This document shows, one piece after another, positions 9,354 to 17,702 of a stretch of DNA of 35,593 nucleotides. This DNA comes from Blastochloris sp. GTDB taxonomy: Bacteria; Verrucomicrobiota; Verrucomicrobiia; Methylacidiphilales; JAAUTS01. The stretch is taken from the NCBI GenBank assembly GCA_012031345.1, contig JAAUTS010000011.1:1-35593 (forward strand). Direction: 5' to 3'. Within the stretch, counting starts at the first letter, position 1, and every line of letters starts with the position of its first letter. Both the position numbers and the translations under genes were made by a program. The notes beneath the pieces are model-generated. The model was given only the letters and a program-made list of their open reading frames with translations, made no database searches and was not told the origin of the DNA.

Positions 9354-9944
9354 ATGAATCGTTTTGCAATCACCGGAGGTATTGCCTGTGGGAAGTCCAC
9401 GGTGGGGGCAGGGATGGAGCGGTTGGGTTGGCAGGTGATCGATACGGATGTGTTGGCCCGCAGGTTATTGGAGCCAGAGGGTGCGGCTTACGAAAAAGTT
9501 GTTGACTCTTTCGGTCAATCCATCCTTAATGAATCAGGTTTAATCGACCGTTCCCTTCTCGGTGAAATCGTTTTCAATGATCCCGCGAAAAGGAGTTTGT
9601 TAAACTCAATCCTTCATCCCCTCATACGCGCAGAGTGGCAGTCCTCGCATTCTCTCTTCATCCAGCATGGTCCGACGCTCATCGTCATTCCGCTGCTTTT
9701 TGAAACCGGAATCGAGACATGGTTTCAGTCCGTGGCGTGTGTGGGATGCTCACTTGAAAGGCAGCGCGAACGCTTGGCCGGACGGGGCCTGAAAAACAGG
9801 CAAGCGGAGCAGAGGATCGCAGCGCAGTGGCCGATGGAAGAAAAACTTAAACGAAGTCATTTGGTCCTTTGGAATGACGGCAGCATGGAGCTGCTTGAAC
9901 AACAAATCCGGCTTTTGGACAGCCGGTGGAAACGGAATCTGTGA
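9354..9944 (+). CDS. coaE: Dephospho-CoA kinase
   Basis: Catalyses ATP-dependent phosphorylation of dephospho-CoA, the last step of coenzyme A synthesis, in the cytoplasm. The 196-aa product has the P-loop GGIACGKS (residues 8-15), the DTDVLARRLLEP motif that binds dephospho-CoA, HPLIRAEW in the lid region, and PLLFETG, all typical of CoaE. Length is normal. The ATG at 9354 follows an A-rich leader; no strong Shine-Dalgarno is seen. It sits directly before rho, whose start may overlap its end (GTG 9926 or 9941) or lie 57 nt downstream (ATG 10001). Confidence 0.95.
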   Translation: MNRFAITGGIACGKSTVGAGMERLGWQVIDTDVLARRLLEPEGAAYEKVVDSFGQSILNESGLIDRSLLGEIVFNDPAKRSLLNSILHPLIRAEWQSSHSLFIQHGPTLIVIPLLFETGIETWFQSVACVGCSLERQRERLAGRGLKNRQAEQRIAAQWPMEEKLKRSHLVLWNDGSMELLEQQIRLLDSRWKRNL

Positions 9945-10000
9945 TCCCCAAAATTTTGAAGAAACTGGTCCCCCGGACCGAAAATGCAGAAAGCCAAGTT

Positions 10001-11595
10001 ATGTCGAACGAAGAATCCAGCCCGAGTGCCGCGCCTGATAAGAGCGGCGGTAGCCAAGAATCCCGTGAACCCCGCGAATCCCGCCAGCCCCTGGATACGG
10101 GCGAACCCAGAATGCGCCATGACGGAGGGGCAAGACAGGGAGGGGGACGCAACAAGGGACGTTTTTTCCGTCGTGGTCGCCGTGGCGGCAACGGAGGTCC
10201 GCAGCGTGGCGGACCAGGTATGGATTACCAGATGACCCCGGTCATCGGGATGAATACATGCCCGCAGTGGAGCCAGCGGCCCCTGCGGCGAATGGTGAGG
10301 AAGGCGCGGAACCTCTGCCCTTGCCTCCCGGTAAGGACTTCCATCTGGCGGATCTGCAAAAGATGAAAATTCAGGAACTGGCTGAGTTGGCCGTTTCCTA
10401 TCACATTGAGAACATCGGTTCCCTGCGCAAGCACGAGGTGATTTTTGAAATTTTACGCCGCAACGCCCGCAGCGGAGGACGCATGTATGGGGAGGGAATT
10501 TTGGAAATTTTGCCCGACGGCTACGGCTTCCTGCGTTGGCCGACCAACAGTTACACTCCTTGCCCGGAGGATATTTATGTATCTCCGTCCCAGATTCGCC
10601 GCTACGGCCTGAAGAAAGGCGATCAAATCGGTGGTGAGGTGCGTCCTCCCTTGCAAAAGGAACGTTACTTCGCCCTGCAATCCGTGGACAAACTGGAGGG
10701 TGAAGCACCGGAAAAAGCGAAGAGCGTGATTCACTTCGACAACCTGACTCCGCTTTTCCCGAATCGTCGTATTTTGTTGGAAACCAAAACCAAACCGGAC
10801 ATGGCCATGCGTGCGGTGGATTTGGTGACGCCTATTGGCTTCGGTCAGCGTGGGTTGATCGTCGCTCCTCCCCGCACCGGGAAGACGGTGCTGATGCAGA
10901 AGGTGGCCAATGCCATCTCGGAAAGTCATCCCGAGGCGTATCTCATCGTTTTATTGATCGATGAACGACCGGAGGAAGTGACGGACATGAAACGTTCGGT
11001 CAAGGGTGAGGTCATCAGCTCCACCTTTGATGAACCGCCGGAGCGTCACGTGCAGGTGGCGGAGATGGTGATTGAGCGGGCCAAGCGACTGGCCGAACGC
11101 AACATTGATGTGGTGATCCTGCTGGACAGCATCACCCGTCTGGCGCGGGCTTACAACACCTTGCAACCGCACAGTGGCAAGATTCTCTCGGGTGGGGTCG
11201 ATGCCAACGCCCTGCACAAGCCACGCCGCTTCTTCGCTGCAGCGCGAAATTTGGAAGAGGGAGGCAGCCTGACCATCATCGCCACGGCCTTGGTGGATAC
11301 GGGAAGCAAGATGGATGAGGTGATCTTTGAAGAGTTCAAGGGCACGGGCAACATGGAGGTCAACCTGGACCGGGCCCTGGTGGACAAGCGAGTTTACCCA
11401 GCCATCAACATTCCCAAATCCGGCACGCGCAAAGAGGAGCTTCTCTACCACACGGACGAGATGCCCCGCATTCACATGTTGCGTAAAGCCCTCAGCTCGC
11501 TGCCTCCGGTGGAGAGCATGGAAATTTTGTTGGATCGTTTGAAAAAGACGAAAAACAACATCGAGTTCCTGCTGGCCATGAACTTAAAGGATTGA
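10001..11595 (+). CDS. rho: Transcription termination factor Rho with Arg/Gly-rich N-terminal extension, one frameshift
   Basis: Hexameric RNA/DNA helicase that ends transcription. The core is complete: Rho N-domain ([23 protein letters not shown]), cold-shock-like RNA-binding domain ([37 protein letters not shown]), Walker [22 protein letters not shown], Walker [17 protein letters not shown] and the Q/R loops [20 protein letters not shown]. In front is an arginine/glycine-rich, low-complexity segment of roughly 120 aa containing RRGRRGG and similar runs. One missing base near 10227-10236 splits this extension from the core; adding it gives [19 protein letters not shown] chose ATG 10001; GTG 9926 and GTG 9941 are in-frame alternatives. 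About 531 aa. Confidence 0.92.
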
Positions 11596-11708
11596 TCCCG
11601 ACTTAACCAGGGTTGGGTCATGCTTGCCTCTGTTCCGAAAATGGAGCAGGGGCGGCACGAGGATTTTCTGCTTAACAGGCGCGGGGCTTTTGCTACGTTC
11701 CTCACTTT

Positions 11709-12939
11709 ATGTCGTTGATTGTTCAAAAGTATGGAGGCACCTCGGTCGGCAATCCTGAACGGATCCGTAACGTGGCCCGCCGGGTGGCGGAGTGGCATCG
11801 GCAAGGGCACCAAATTGTCACCGTGGTTTCCGCCATGTCCGGGGTGACGGATGGCTTGATCAAACTGGCCAAAGAAGTTTCCGATGAACCCTCCGAGCGG
11901 GAGATGGATGTGCTGCTTTCCACCGGGGAACAAACCACCATCGCCCTGCTGGCCATGGCGCTTCATGCGGCGGGAGTTCCCGCCGTTTCCCTCACGGGGG
12001 CGCAGGCGGGTATCGTGACCGATGGCGTTCACACCAAGGCTAAAATTTCCAACATCACCCCTGGCAGGTGAAAGGTTTTTGGACGAGGGACAAGTGGTCA
12101 TCGTGGCCGGCTTTCAAGGTCAAACTTTGGAAGGTCAGATCACCACTCTAGGCCGGGGCGGATCGGATTTGACTGCCATCGCTATCGCCGCTGCGGTTAA
12201 GGCGGATCTTTGTCAAATTTACACCGACGTGGACGGCGTGTACACGGCGGATCCACGCATCGTTCCGCAGGCCAGGAAAATCGAGGAAATCTCCTACGAC
12301 GAAATGTTGGAGATGGCCAGCTCGGGCTCCAAAGTCATGCAAGCTCGCTCGGTGGAGTTTGCCAAGAAGTTCAACGTGATTTTTGAAGTTCGATCCAGTT
12401 TCAACACCAACCCAGGGACCCTAGTGAAAGAAGAAAACCAGTCGATGGAACAAGTCGTCGTGCGCGGCGTGAGCGTGGAAAAAAATCAGGCCAAAGTCAC
12501 CATCTCGGGAGTGCCGGATCAGCCGGGCATCGCGGCCAGGTTGTTCCAGGCCATCGCGGATGCCAGCATCAACGTGGACATGATTGTTCAGAACGTTTCC
12601 AACACCGCCGCGGGTGGGGGCAGGGGACAGACGGACATCACCTTCACCATCAATAAAGACGACATGGTCAAGGTGAAGAAAATCACCAGTTCCATGACGG
12701 AACTTTCCTCCGCCCATGGGGTGGATATCCAGGACGGCATCGCCAAACTTTCCGTGGTCGGCATCGGGATGCGCAGTCACACGGGAGTTGCGGCGAATCT
12801 ATTCAGCGCACTCTCGGAGGCGGGGATCAACATTCAAATGATCTCCACCAGTGAGATCAAGATCGCGGTGGTGATTGACGAAAACAAGGCGGCGGAAGCG
12901 GCTTTGGCCGCGCATACGCGCTTTGGTTTGGGGGAGTGA
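11709..12939 (+). CDS. lysC: Aspartate kinase, one frame break
   Basis: Phosphorylates aspartate, the first step to lysine, threonine, methionine and diaminopimelate. Starts with MSLIVQKYGGTSVGN, the kinase signature, followed by VVSAMSGVTDGLI, LSTGEQTT and, after the break, VAGFQG, TLGRGGSDLTAIAIAAA and TDVDGVYTADPRI. Two ACT domains follow (about residues 265-410), including VPDQPGIAARLF and GMRSHTGVAANLFSAL. Length about 410 aa fits the single-function LysC type. The frame is off by one between 12062 and 12076 (two missing or one extra base), between ISNITPG and FLDEGQVV. The second piece is not an independent beta subunit, because it lies in a different frame. Confidence 0.93.
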
Positions 12940-12973
12940 GGGTCGGGTTCTGCCGTTGATGTGTAACAATTGA

Positions 12974-14719
12974 ATGACATTTTCCGGTTGGACTTCCCAA
13001 GCCGAATCCTCCAGACATGATGTCAGGGTGAAAACTTCCATAACACTGGGTCTGGGGTTCTTGGTTTGCTTCCTTCTCATCTCCTGCGGAAATCAGGAGA
13101 TCCAACCTGTGGACGGGGGTGGTTCCCCGCAAGGTTCATCCGGCAATGTGCTCGAACTGGTCTTCACCTACGGCTCGGAAAAAGAGGAGTGGTTGAGGGA
13201 GGTTACGGCCGATTTCAACGCGCAGAAAAACAAGACGGGGCAGGGACGAGTCATCTCGGTCAAGGCACTGCCCATGGGTTCGGGAGAATCCATTCAGGAG
13301 GCCTTGTCCAGCAGCCGTGAGGTGCACCTGGTAAGCCCGGCTTCAGGAGCTTTCATCAAGTTGGGAAACGCCGAGTCACGGGTCAAGACAGGGAAGGATT
13401 TGGTGGCCAGCACGGATAATTTGGTTTTGTCGCCCGTGGTGATCGCAATGTGGAAACCGATGGCAGAGGCTTTGGGTTGGGGTAAAAAGCCGATTGGTTG
13501 GGAAGAGATTCTCGGCATGGCCAAAAATCCGAAAGGTTGGGCCTCCCAGGGTTTTCCGCAGTGGGGCAGTTTTAAATTTGGTCACACTCATCCGCAATTC
13601 AGCAACAGTGGATTGATTTCCCTGTTTGCCGAAGTTTATGCGGCCACGGGGAAAACAACGGGCCTGACCCTGGAAGACATCGCCAAGCCCTCGACGGCTG
13701 CTTATCTGGGAGGCATTGAAAGATCGGTGGTGCACTACGGCAGCTCTACCGGCTTTTTTGGAAAAAAGATGTTTGCCAACGGACCACGTTACCTGAGCGC
13801 GGCAGTGCTTTATGAGAACATGGTGATCGAGTCCACCTCGGATAAATACACGCTGCCCTTTCCCGTGGTGGCCATTTATCCCAAAGAAGGCACGTTCTGG
13901 TCGGATCATCCGGTGGGGATTGTAGAGCGTGAATGGGTCACGGCGGAGCACCGGGAGGCGGCACAGACTTATATTCGTTTCCTGCTGGCCCGGCCCCAAC
14001 AGGAAAAGGCGCTGCCCTACGGCTTCCGGCCCAGTGATGTGGAGATTCCTTTGGGTGCGCCTTTTGATGCGGCCCACGGGGTGGACCCAATGGAGCCGAA
14101 AACCACGCTGGCTGTTCCTTCGGTCGAAGTCATGGATGCCATTCTAAAGCTTTGGGATGAGCACAAAAAACATTCCGCCATCAGCCTGGTTTTTGACATC
14201 TCCGGCAGCATGAACGAGGACAGTAAATTGGCCAATGCCAAGGAAGGGGCCTTGCAGCTTCTGGGGATTTTGAATGAACGCGATACCTTTTCCTTCCTGC
14301 CTTTCAGTTCCAAACCGAACTGGGCGGCGGAAGATATTTCCATCAAAACAGGCCGTGAGCAGATGCGGAAACTCATCAGCTCGCTTTATGCGGAGGGTGG
14401 GACGGCTCTTTACGATTCCATCCAAACCGCTTACGAGAAACATTTGCGGGATCGGGAAAAGAATGGGGATAGAATTTCTGCCATCATCGTTCTCACGGAT
14501 GGGGCGGACACGAACAGCGCGGTCAAATTGGATCAACTTCTGGAGGCAATCCGTTTCGACCACGAACTCCGCACCATCCGGGTCTTCACCATTGGGTACG
14601 GAAAAGGCGCGGAAAAGGAAAAGCTGAAGAAAATTGCGGACGCCACCCAGGCGAAGTTTTATGAGGGGACGCCGGAGAACATCCAGTCGGTATTCCGTGA
14701 CATCTCCACATTCTTCTAA
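12974..14719 (+). CDS. Substrate-binding and VWA domain lipoprotein
   Basis: Secreted lipoprotein of the 'substrate-binding and VWA domain' type. Read from ATG 12974, a type II signal peptide ends in lipobox LISC with Cys38. GTG 13028 (VKTSITLGLGF) gives a cleaner signal peptide (563 aa) and is probably the true start. Next is an SBP_bac_11-like solute-binding domain (about residues 60-370; GSEKEEWLREVTADFN, SPASGA, FKFGHTHPQFSNSGL). The C-terminal von Willebrand A domain (about 400-575) has an intact metal site: DISGS at 408-412, GGTALYDS and LTDGAD. It is the first gene of a five-gene same-strand cluster with a PspA protein and an AAA+ ATPase. Likely an envelope sensor or adhesion/assembly factor; its ligand is unknown. 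Confidence 0.85.
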   Translation: MTFSGWTSQAESSRHDVRVKTSITLGLGFLVCFLLISCGNQEIQPVDGGGSPQGSSGNVLELVFTYGSEKEEWLREVTADFNAQKNKTGQGRVISVKALPMGSGESIQEALSSSREVHLVSPASGAFIKLGNAESRVKTGKDLVASTDNLVLSPVVIAMWKPMAEALGWGKKPIGWEEILGMAKNPKGWASQGFPQWGSFKFGHTHPQFSNSGLISLFAEVYAATGKTTGLTLEDIAKPSTAAYLGGIERSVVHYGSSTGFFGKKMFANGPRYLSAAVLYENMVIESTSDKYTLPFPVVAIYPKEGTFWSDHPVGIVEREWVTAEHREAAQTYIRFLLARPQQEKALPYGFRPSDVEIPLGAPFDAAHGVDPMEPKTTLAVPSVEVMDAILKLWDEHKKHSAISLVFDISGSMNEDSKLANAKEGALQLLGILNERDTFSFLPFSSKPNWAAEDISIKTGREQMRKLISSLYAEGGTALYDSIQTAYEKHLRDREKNGDRISAIIVLTDGADTNSAVKLDQLLEAIRFDHELRTIRVFTIGYGKGAEKEKLKKIADATQAKFYEGTPENIQSVFRDISTFF

Positions 14720-14739
14720 GCGGGAAGTTTTAAAACATT

Positions 14740-15980
14740 GTGAATGCACCCTTTCAACCTCGGCCACCCTCGGACGGACCCAAAATCACTTTTTTGGGAA
14801 AACTCGTGGTGGCCTTTTTTGCCGGAGCCTGCCTCTATGGGGCTTGGTGGCTTTATGACAACAACCAACTGGGTCGCGGCAGCACCAGTTCCCCGGCTGC
14901 GACGGACAAGCAGAATTCCTCGGGTTTTTTGGGTTTGGGCGGAGGACCTGAGATCGAGGTGGGAATTGCGTATGGGACGGAAAAAAAACGTTGGTTGGAA
15001 TGGGCGGTGGCTGAGTTTGCCAAACCCGGGAAGGTTCCCGGATCAAGATCAACCTGATCCCGATGGGTTCCTTGGAAGGGGCGCAAGCTCTGTTGGGGGG
15101 AGACACGCGCATTCATGTGTGGAGTCCGGCCAGTGCGCTTTACAAGGACACTTTTGTTCAGGATTGGCAGGTCAAACATTCCAGTAATCCGATTTTACGG
15201 GAGGAGCCCCTGGCCTTGAGTCCTATGGTTTTTGTGTTCTGGGATGATCGTTACGAAGCCTTTATTAAAAAATACAACACGGTCAATTTTGACACCATCG
15301 GTCAGGCTTTATCGGCACCGGGAGGCTGGGACGGCATCGCGGGCAAGCCTGAGTGGGGGCTGTTCAAGTTTGCCCACACCCACCCGAACGAATCCAACAG
15401 CGGACTGATGACGCTGGTTCTGATGGCGCATGAGTTTTATAAAAAACCCCAGGGCCTCAGCATGAAAAACATTCTGGCACCCGAATTTCAGACCTGGATG
15501 AATGGAATCGAGCGGGGAGTGAGTGGTTTTTCCAACAGCACCGGGAACATGATGCGGGAGATGGTGCTCAAGGGCCCCGCTTCTTATGACGCTCTTTTCG
15601 TTTATGAAAGCGTGGTCATTGATTACCTGAAAAGTGCGCGGGGTCGTTGGGGGGAACTGCGGGTGACCTATCCCCAGTTGAACATGTGGAATGACAATCC
15701 CTATTATGTGTTGGATACACCCTGGAGCAGTAAGGATCATCAGAAAGCGGCGGGGATCTTTTTGGATTTTCTGGTGAGCGAGCCGATTCAGAAACAGTCT
15801 TTGGTTCATGGCTTTCGTCCGGGCAACCCAATCGTACCGATCATGGAGCCGGACAGTCCCTTCGTGGTCCATGCTGCGTCCGGGCTGAAAATTGACATCG
15901 GCCAGAATTGCGAAAGCCCGAAGGCGGAAACCATCAACAACCTGTTAGCCTCCTGGCAGCGGAGTCAGGGTTCGCGTTGA
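14740..15980 (+). CDS. Membrane-anchored substrate-binding-like protein, paralogue of the preceding gene without VWA; one frameshift
   Basis: About 413 aa after repair, from GTG 14740, 20 nt after the upstream gene. A short basic/proline-rich N-terminus is followed by one TM helix (about residues 22-40, LVVAFFAGACLYGAWWLY), a Ser/Gly linker and a solute-binding domain clearly related to the previous protein: YGTEKKRWLEWAVAEF, LIPMGSLEGAQ, VWSPAS, FKFAHTHPNESNSGL and HGFRPGNP correspond block by block. It ends where its paralogue's VWA domain would begin. There is no lipobox and no obvious cleavage site, so it should stay as a signal anchor with the domain outside. One missing G at about 15036-15041 breaks the frame (GKVPGIKINLIPMG when restored). 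Confidence 0.8.
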
Positions 15981-16053
15981 AAAACCTGGTTCAACGAAGA
16001 TTGAAACTTTTCCTTACAACTCCTAAAGTGTCCTGACCAACGAAAGTTCAACC

Positions 16054-16806
16054 ATGCTCAAACGTATCAGTAATCTCGTCCGTGGTTTCCTCGGACTGTT
16101 TATCTCCGGTCTGGAACGCCAGAATCCTGAAGCCTTGCTTGAAGTGGAGAAGGAGAACCTGCGGAAGCAGATCGCTAACTACAACCAGGGTCTGGCGGCT
16201 CATGCCGGGCTTTGTGAGCGCTTGATGAGTCAGGTCAAGAAGCTGGAAAATGACGAGCGCGAGCTGCGGGCCAAGGCTGCGGCCAATCTGCGGGCAGGCA
16301 ACCGTGAGGCTGCCGGACAGTATGCTCTGCGCCTGCAAACGGTGACGCGGGAACTGGCGGAAAACCGGGAGCAGTTGGCTCAGGCGGAAACCACTTACAA
16401 GGAATTGATCCAGGCGCGGGATGTTTCCATCAAGGCGGCCAAGAGCAAGATCGAAGCCCTCAAATCCAGCCTGGACGACCTCAAAATCAAGCGGGCCACG
16501 GCGGAACTGACGGAAATGGCCAGCGGCATGATCAGCAGCATCGGCGGTTCCGGAGACACCTTGAATCGTCTGCATGAGATGGTGGAGGAGGAGCGGGAAA
16601 AGGCCAGCGGCCGGGCTCGCGTCGCGCGCGACTCTTTGAACACGGAAGATTTTCAAATGAAGGAAGCCGAGCAAGGCGCACTGGCGGAGCAGGCTTTGGC
16701 TGATTTTGCGGCTAAGGAGGGAATCACTCTGGAAGCAGCGGCGACTCCTGAAGTTCCGAGCGCAGAGGTCACACCCAGCAAAACCATGGGACCCCAGGCG
16801 CAATAA
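16054..16806 (+). CDS. PspA/IM30 (Vipp1) family protein
   Basis: 250-aa, almost entirely helical protein of the PspA/IM30 family, now placed with ESCRT-III as membrane-remodelling proteins that polymerise on the inner face of the membrane. The N-terminal amphipathic helix (MLKRISNLVRGFLGLF) would bind lipid; LERQNPEALLEVEKENLRKQIA opens the long coiled-coil hairpin, running to about residue 215 (ERELRAKAAANLRAGN, AGQYALRLQTV, GGSGDTLNRLHEMV). A Pro/Ala-rich tail closes the protein. It lies between two substrate-binding-like genes and a coiled-coil/AAA+ pair, not beside pspBC or a PspF-type regulator, so its partners here appear different from the enterobacterial phage-shock system. Confidence 0.9.
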   Translation: MLKRISNLVRGFLGLFISGLERQNPEALLEVEKENLRKQIANYNQGLAAHAGLCERLMSQVKKLENDERELRAKAAANLRAGNREAAGQYALRLQTVTRELAENREQLAQAETTYKELIQARDVSIKAAKSKIEALKSSLDDLKIKRATAELTEMASGMISSIGGSGDTLNRLHEMVEEEREKASGRARVARDSLNTEDFQMKEAEQGALAEQALADFAAKEGITLEAAATPEVPSAEVTPSKTMGPQAQ

Positions 16807-16880
16807 GAAAGTGATGTCATTCCCGCTCAAGCTGGGAGTTCCGTCGAATTTCTGACGCCAAGGAAGCCTGAGCTGCCATC

Positions 16881-17698
16881 ATGTTCCGCTTTCTTAAAGC
16901 CGCTTTTTTTGCCCAACCGGAGATCCCCGGTCTGGGTCGGATTCCGCTCAACCTCCTGTTTGTTTTGGTTTTCTTGTTCTGGGCTTGGGGCATCCGGCCT
17001 TTTGGCTGCTGGGTTTGGGAGTGGAAATTCTCTACCTGTTGCTCCTATCCACCAACCCACGATTTCATAATGTGGTTATCGCTCTGGACAAGGTGGGGGA
17101 ACGTCAGAGCGAAAGCAGACAGAGCCAGGCTTTGATGCAACAACTGGACCCGGAGGAAAAGAGGCAGGTCCTGGGCATCTCGGAAAAGTGTCGTCGCATC
17201 CTGCGGGCCTATCAGGATTTGCGTTCCGAGCAGTTTTTGATTGATGCCAACGTGGAGGCTTTGGAGAAGTTGCAGGAAATTTATCTCAAGCTGATGATTT
17301 CCCGACATTATCTCAGGCAACATCAGGAGGAGGCGGATGAGGAGTCCCTGCGGAAACAGATCCATAAAATCAAAAATGAATTGGCGGAATCGACAAGTTC
17401 CAGTTCGCTGCGGGACTCACGGGAAGCCACTTTGCATATTCTAAGTCAACGTCTGGCCAACATTGGCAAGCGCAGCGAGGCCATGGAGGAGATGGAGAGT
17501 GATTTGACCCGGATCGAGGCGCAGATCGATCTGGCTTTGGAGAACGCCACCATGTCGGGTAAGACGGAAGTGATCTCAGGGAAAATCGATCTGGTCAGCC
17601 GCTTGTTGGATGACGCGATTTACGAGGATTCCGAGGCCATGGCGCGGGTGGTGCATGATACGTATCCCTCGGGTGGAGCGGTGAAGGAGCCGGGTTGA
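16881..17698 (+). CDS. Two-TM coiled-coil membrane protein of unknown family; one frameshift
   Basis: About 272 aa after repair. Read as written, the frame from ATG 16881 dies after the first TM because one G is missing in the G4 run at 16987-16990; the restored join reads FLFWAWGHPAFWLLGLG. Layout: short N-terminus (MFRFLKAAFFAQPEIPGLGR), two adjacent TM helices (about residues 23-57), then a long charged helical region with heptad-like spacing to the C-terminus (EKCRRILRAYQDL, ANVEALEKLQEIYLKLMI, QRLANIGKRSEAMEEMESDLTRIEAQIDLALEN). Both ends are expected in the cytoplasm, which would let the coiled coil contact the PspA protein or the AAA+ ATPase encoded 4 nt downstream. I do not recognise the family. 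Confidence 0.75.
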
Positions 17699-17702
17699 AG
17701 TC

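Noticed and set aside
11596-11640. Rho-gene terminator hairpin
   Set aside because: Only a weak imperfect stem and no T-run; not supportable.
12022-12939. Independent beta subunit of aspartate kinase from an internal start
   Set aside because: Known internal starts of LysC beta are in the same frame as alpha. Here the second piece is in another frame and begins mid-domain, which fits an indel, not a second gene.
12940-13030. Sigma54 promoter for the PspA cluster, as in enterobacterial psp operons
   Set aside because: No GG-N10-GC type -24/-12 element could be found before the first gene, and no enhancer-binding regulator is adjacent.
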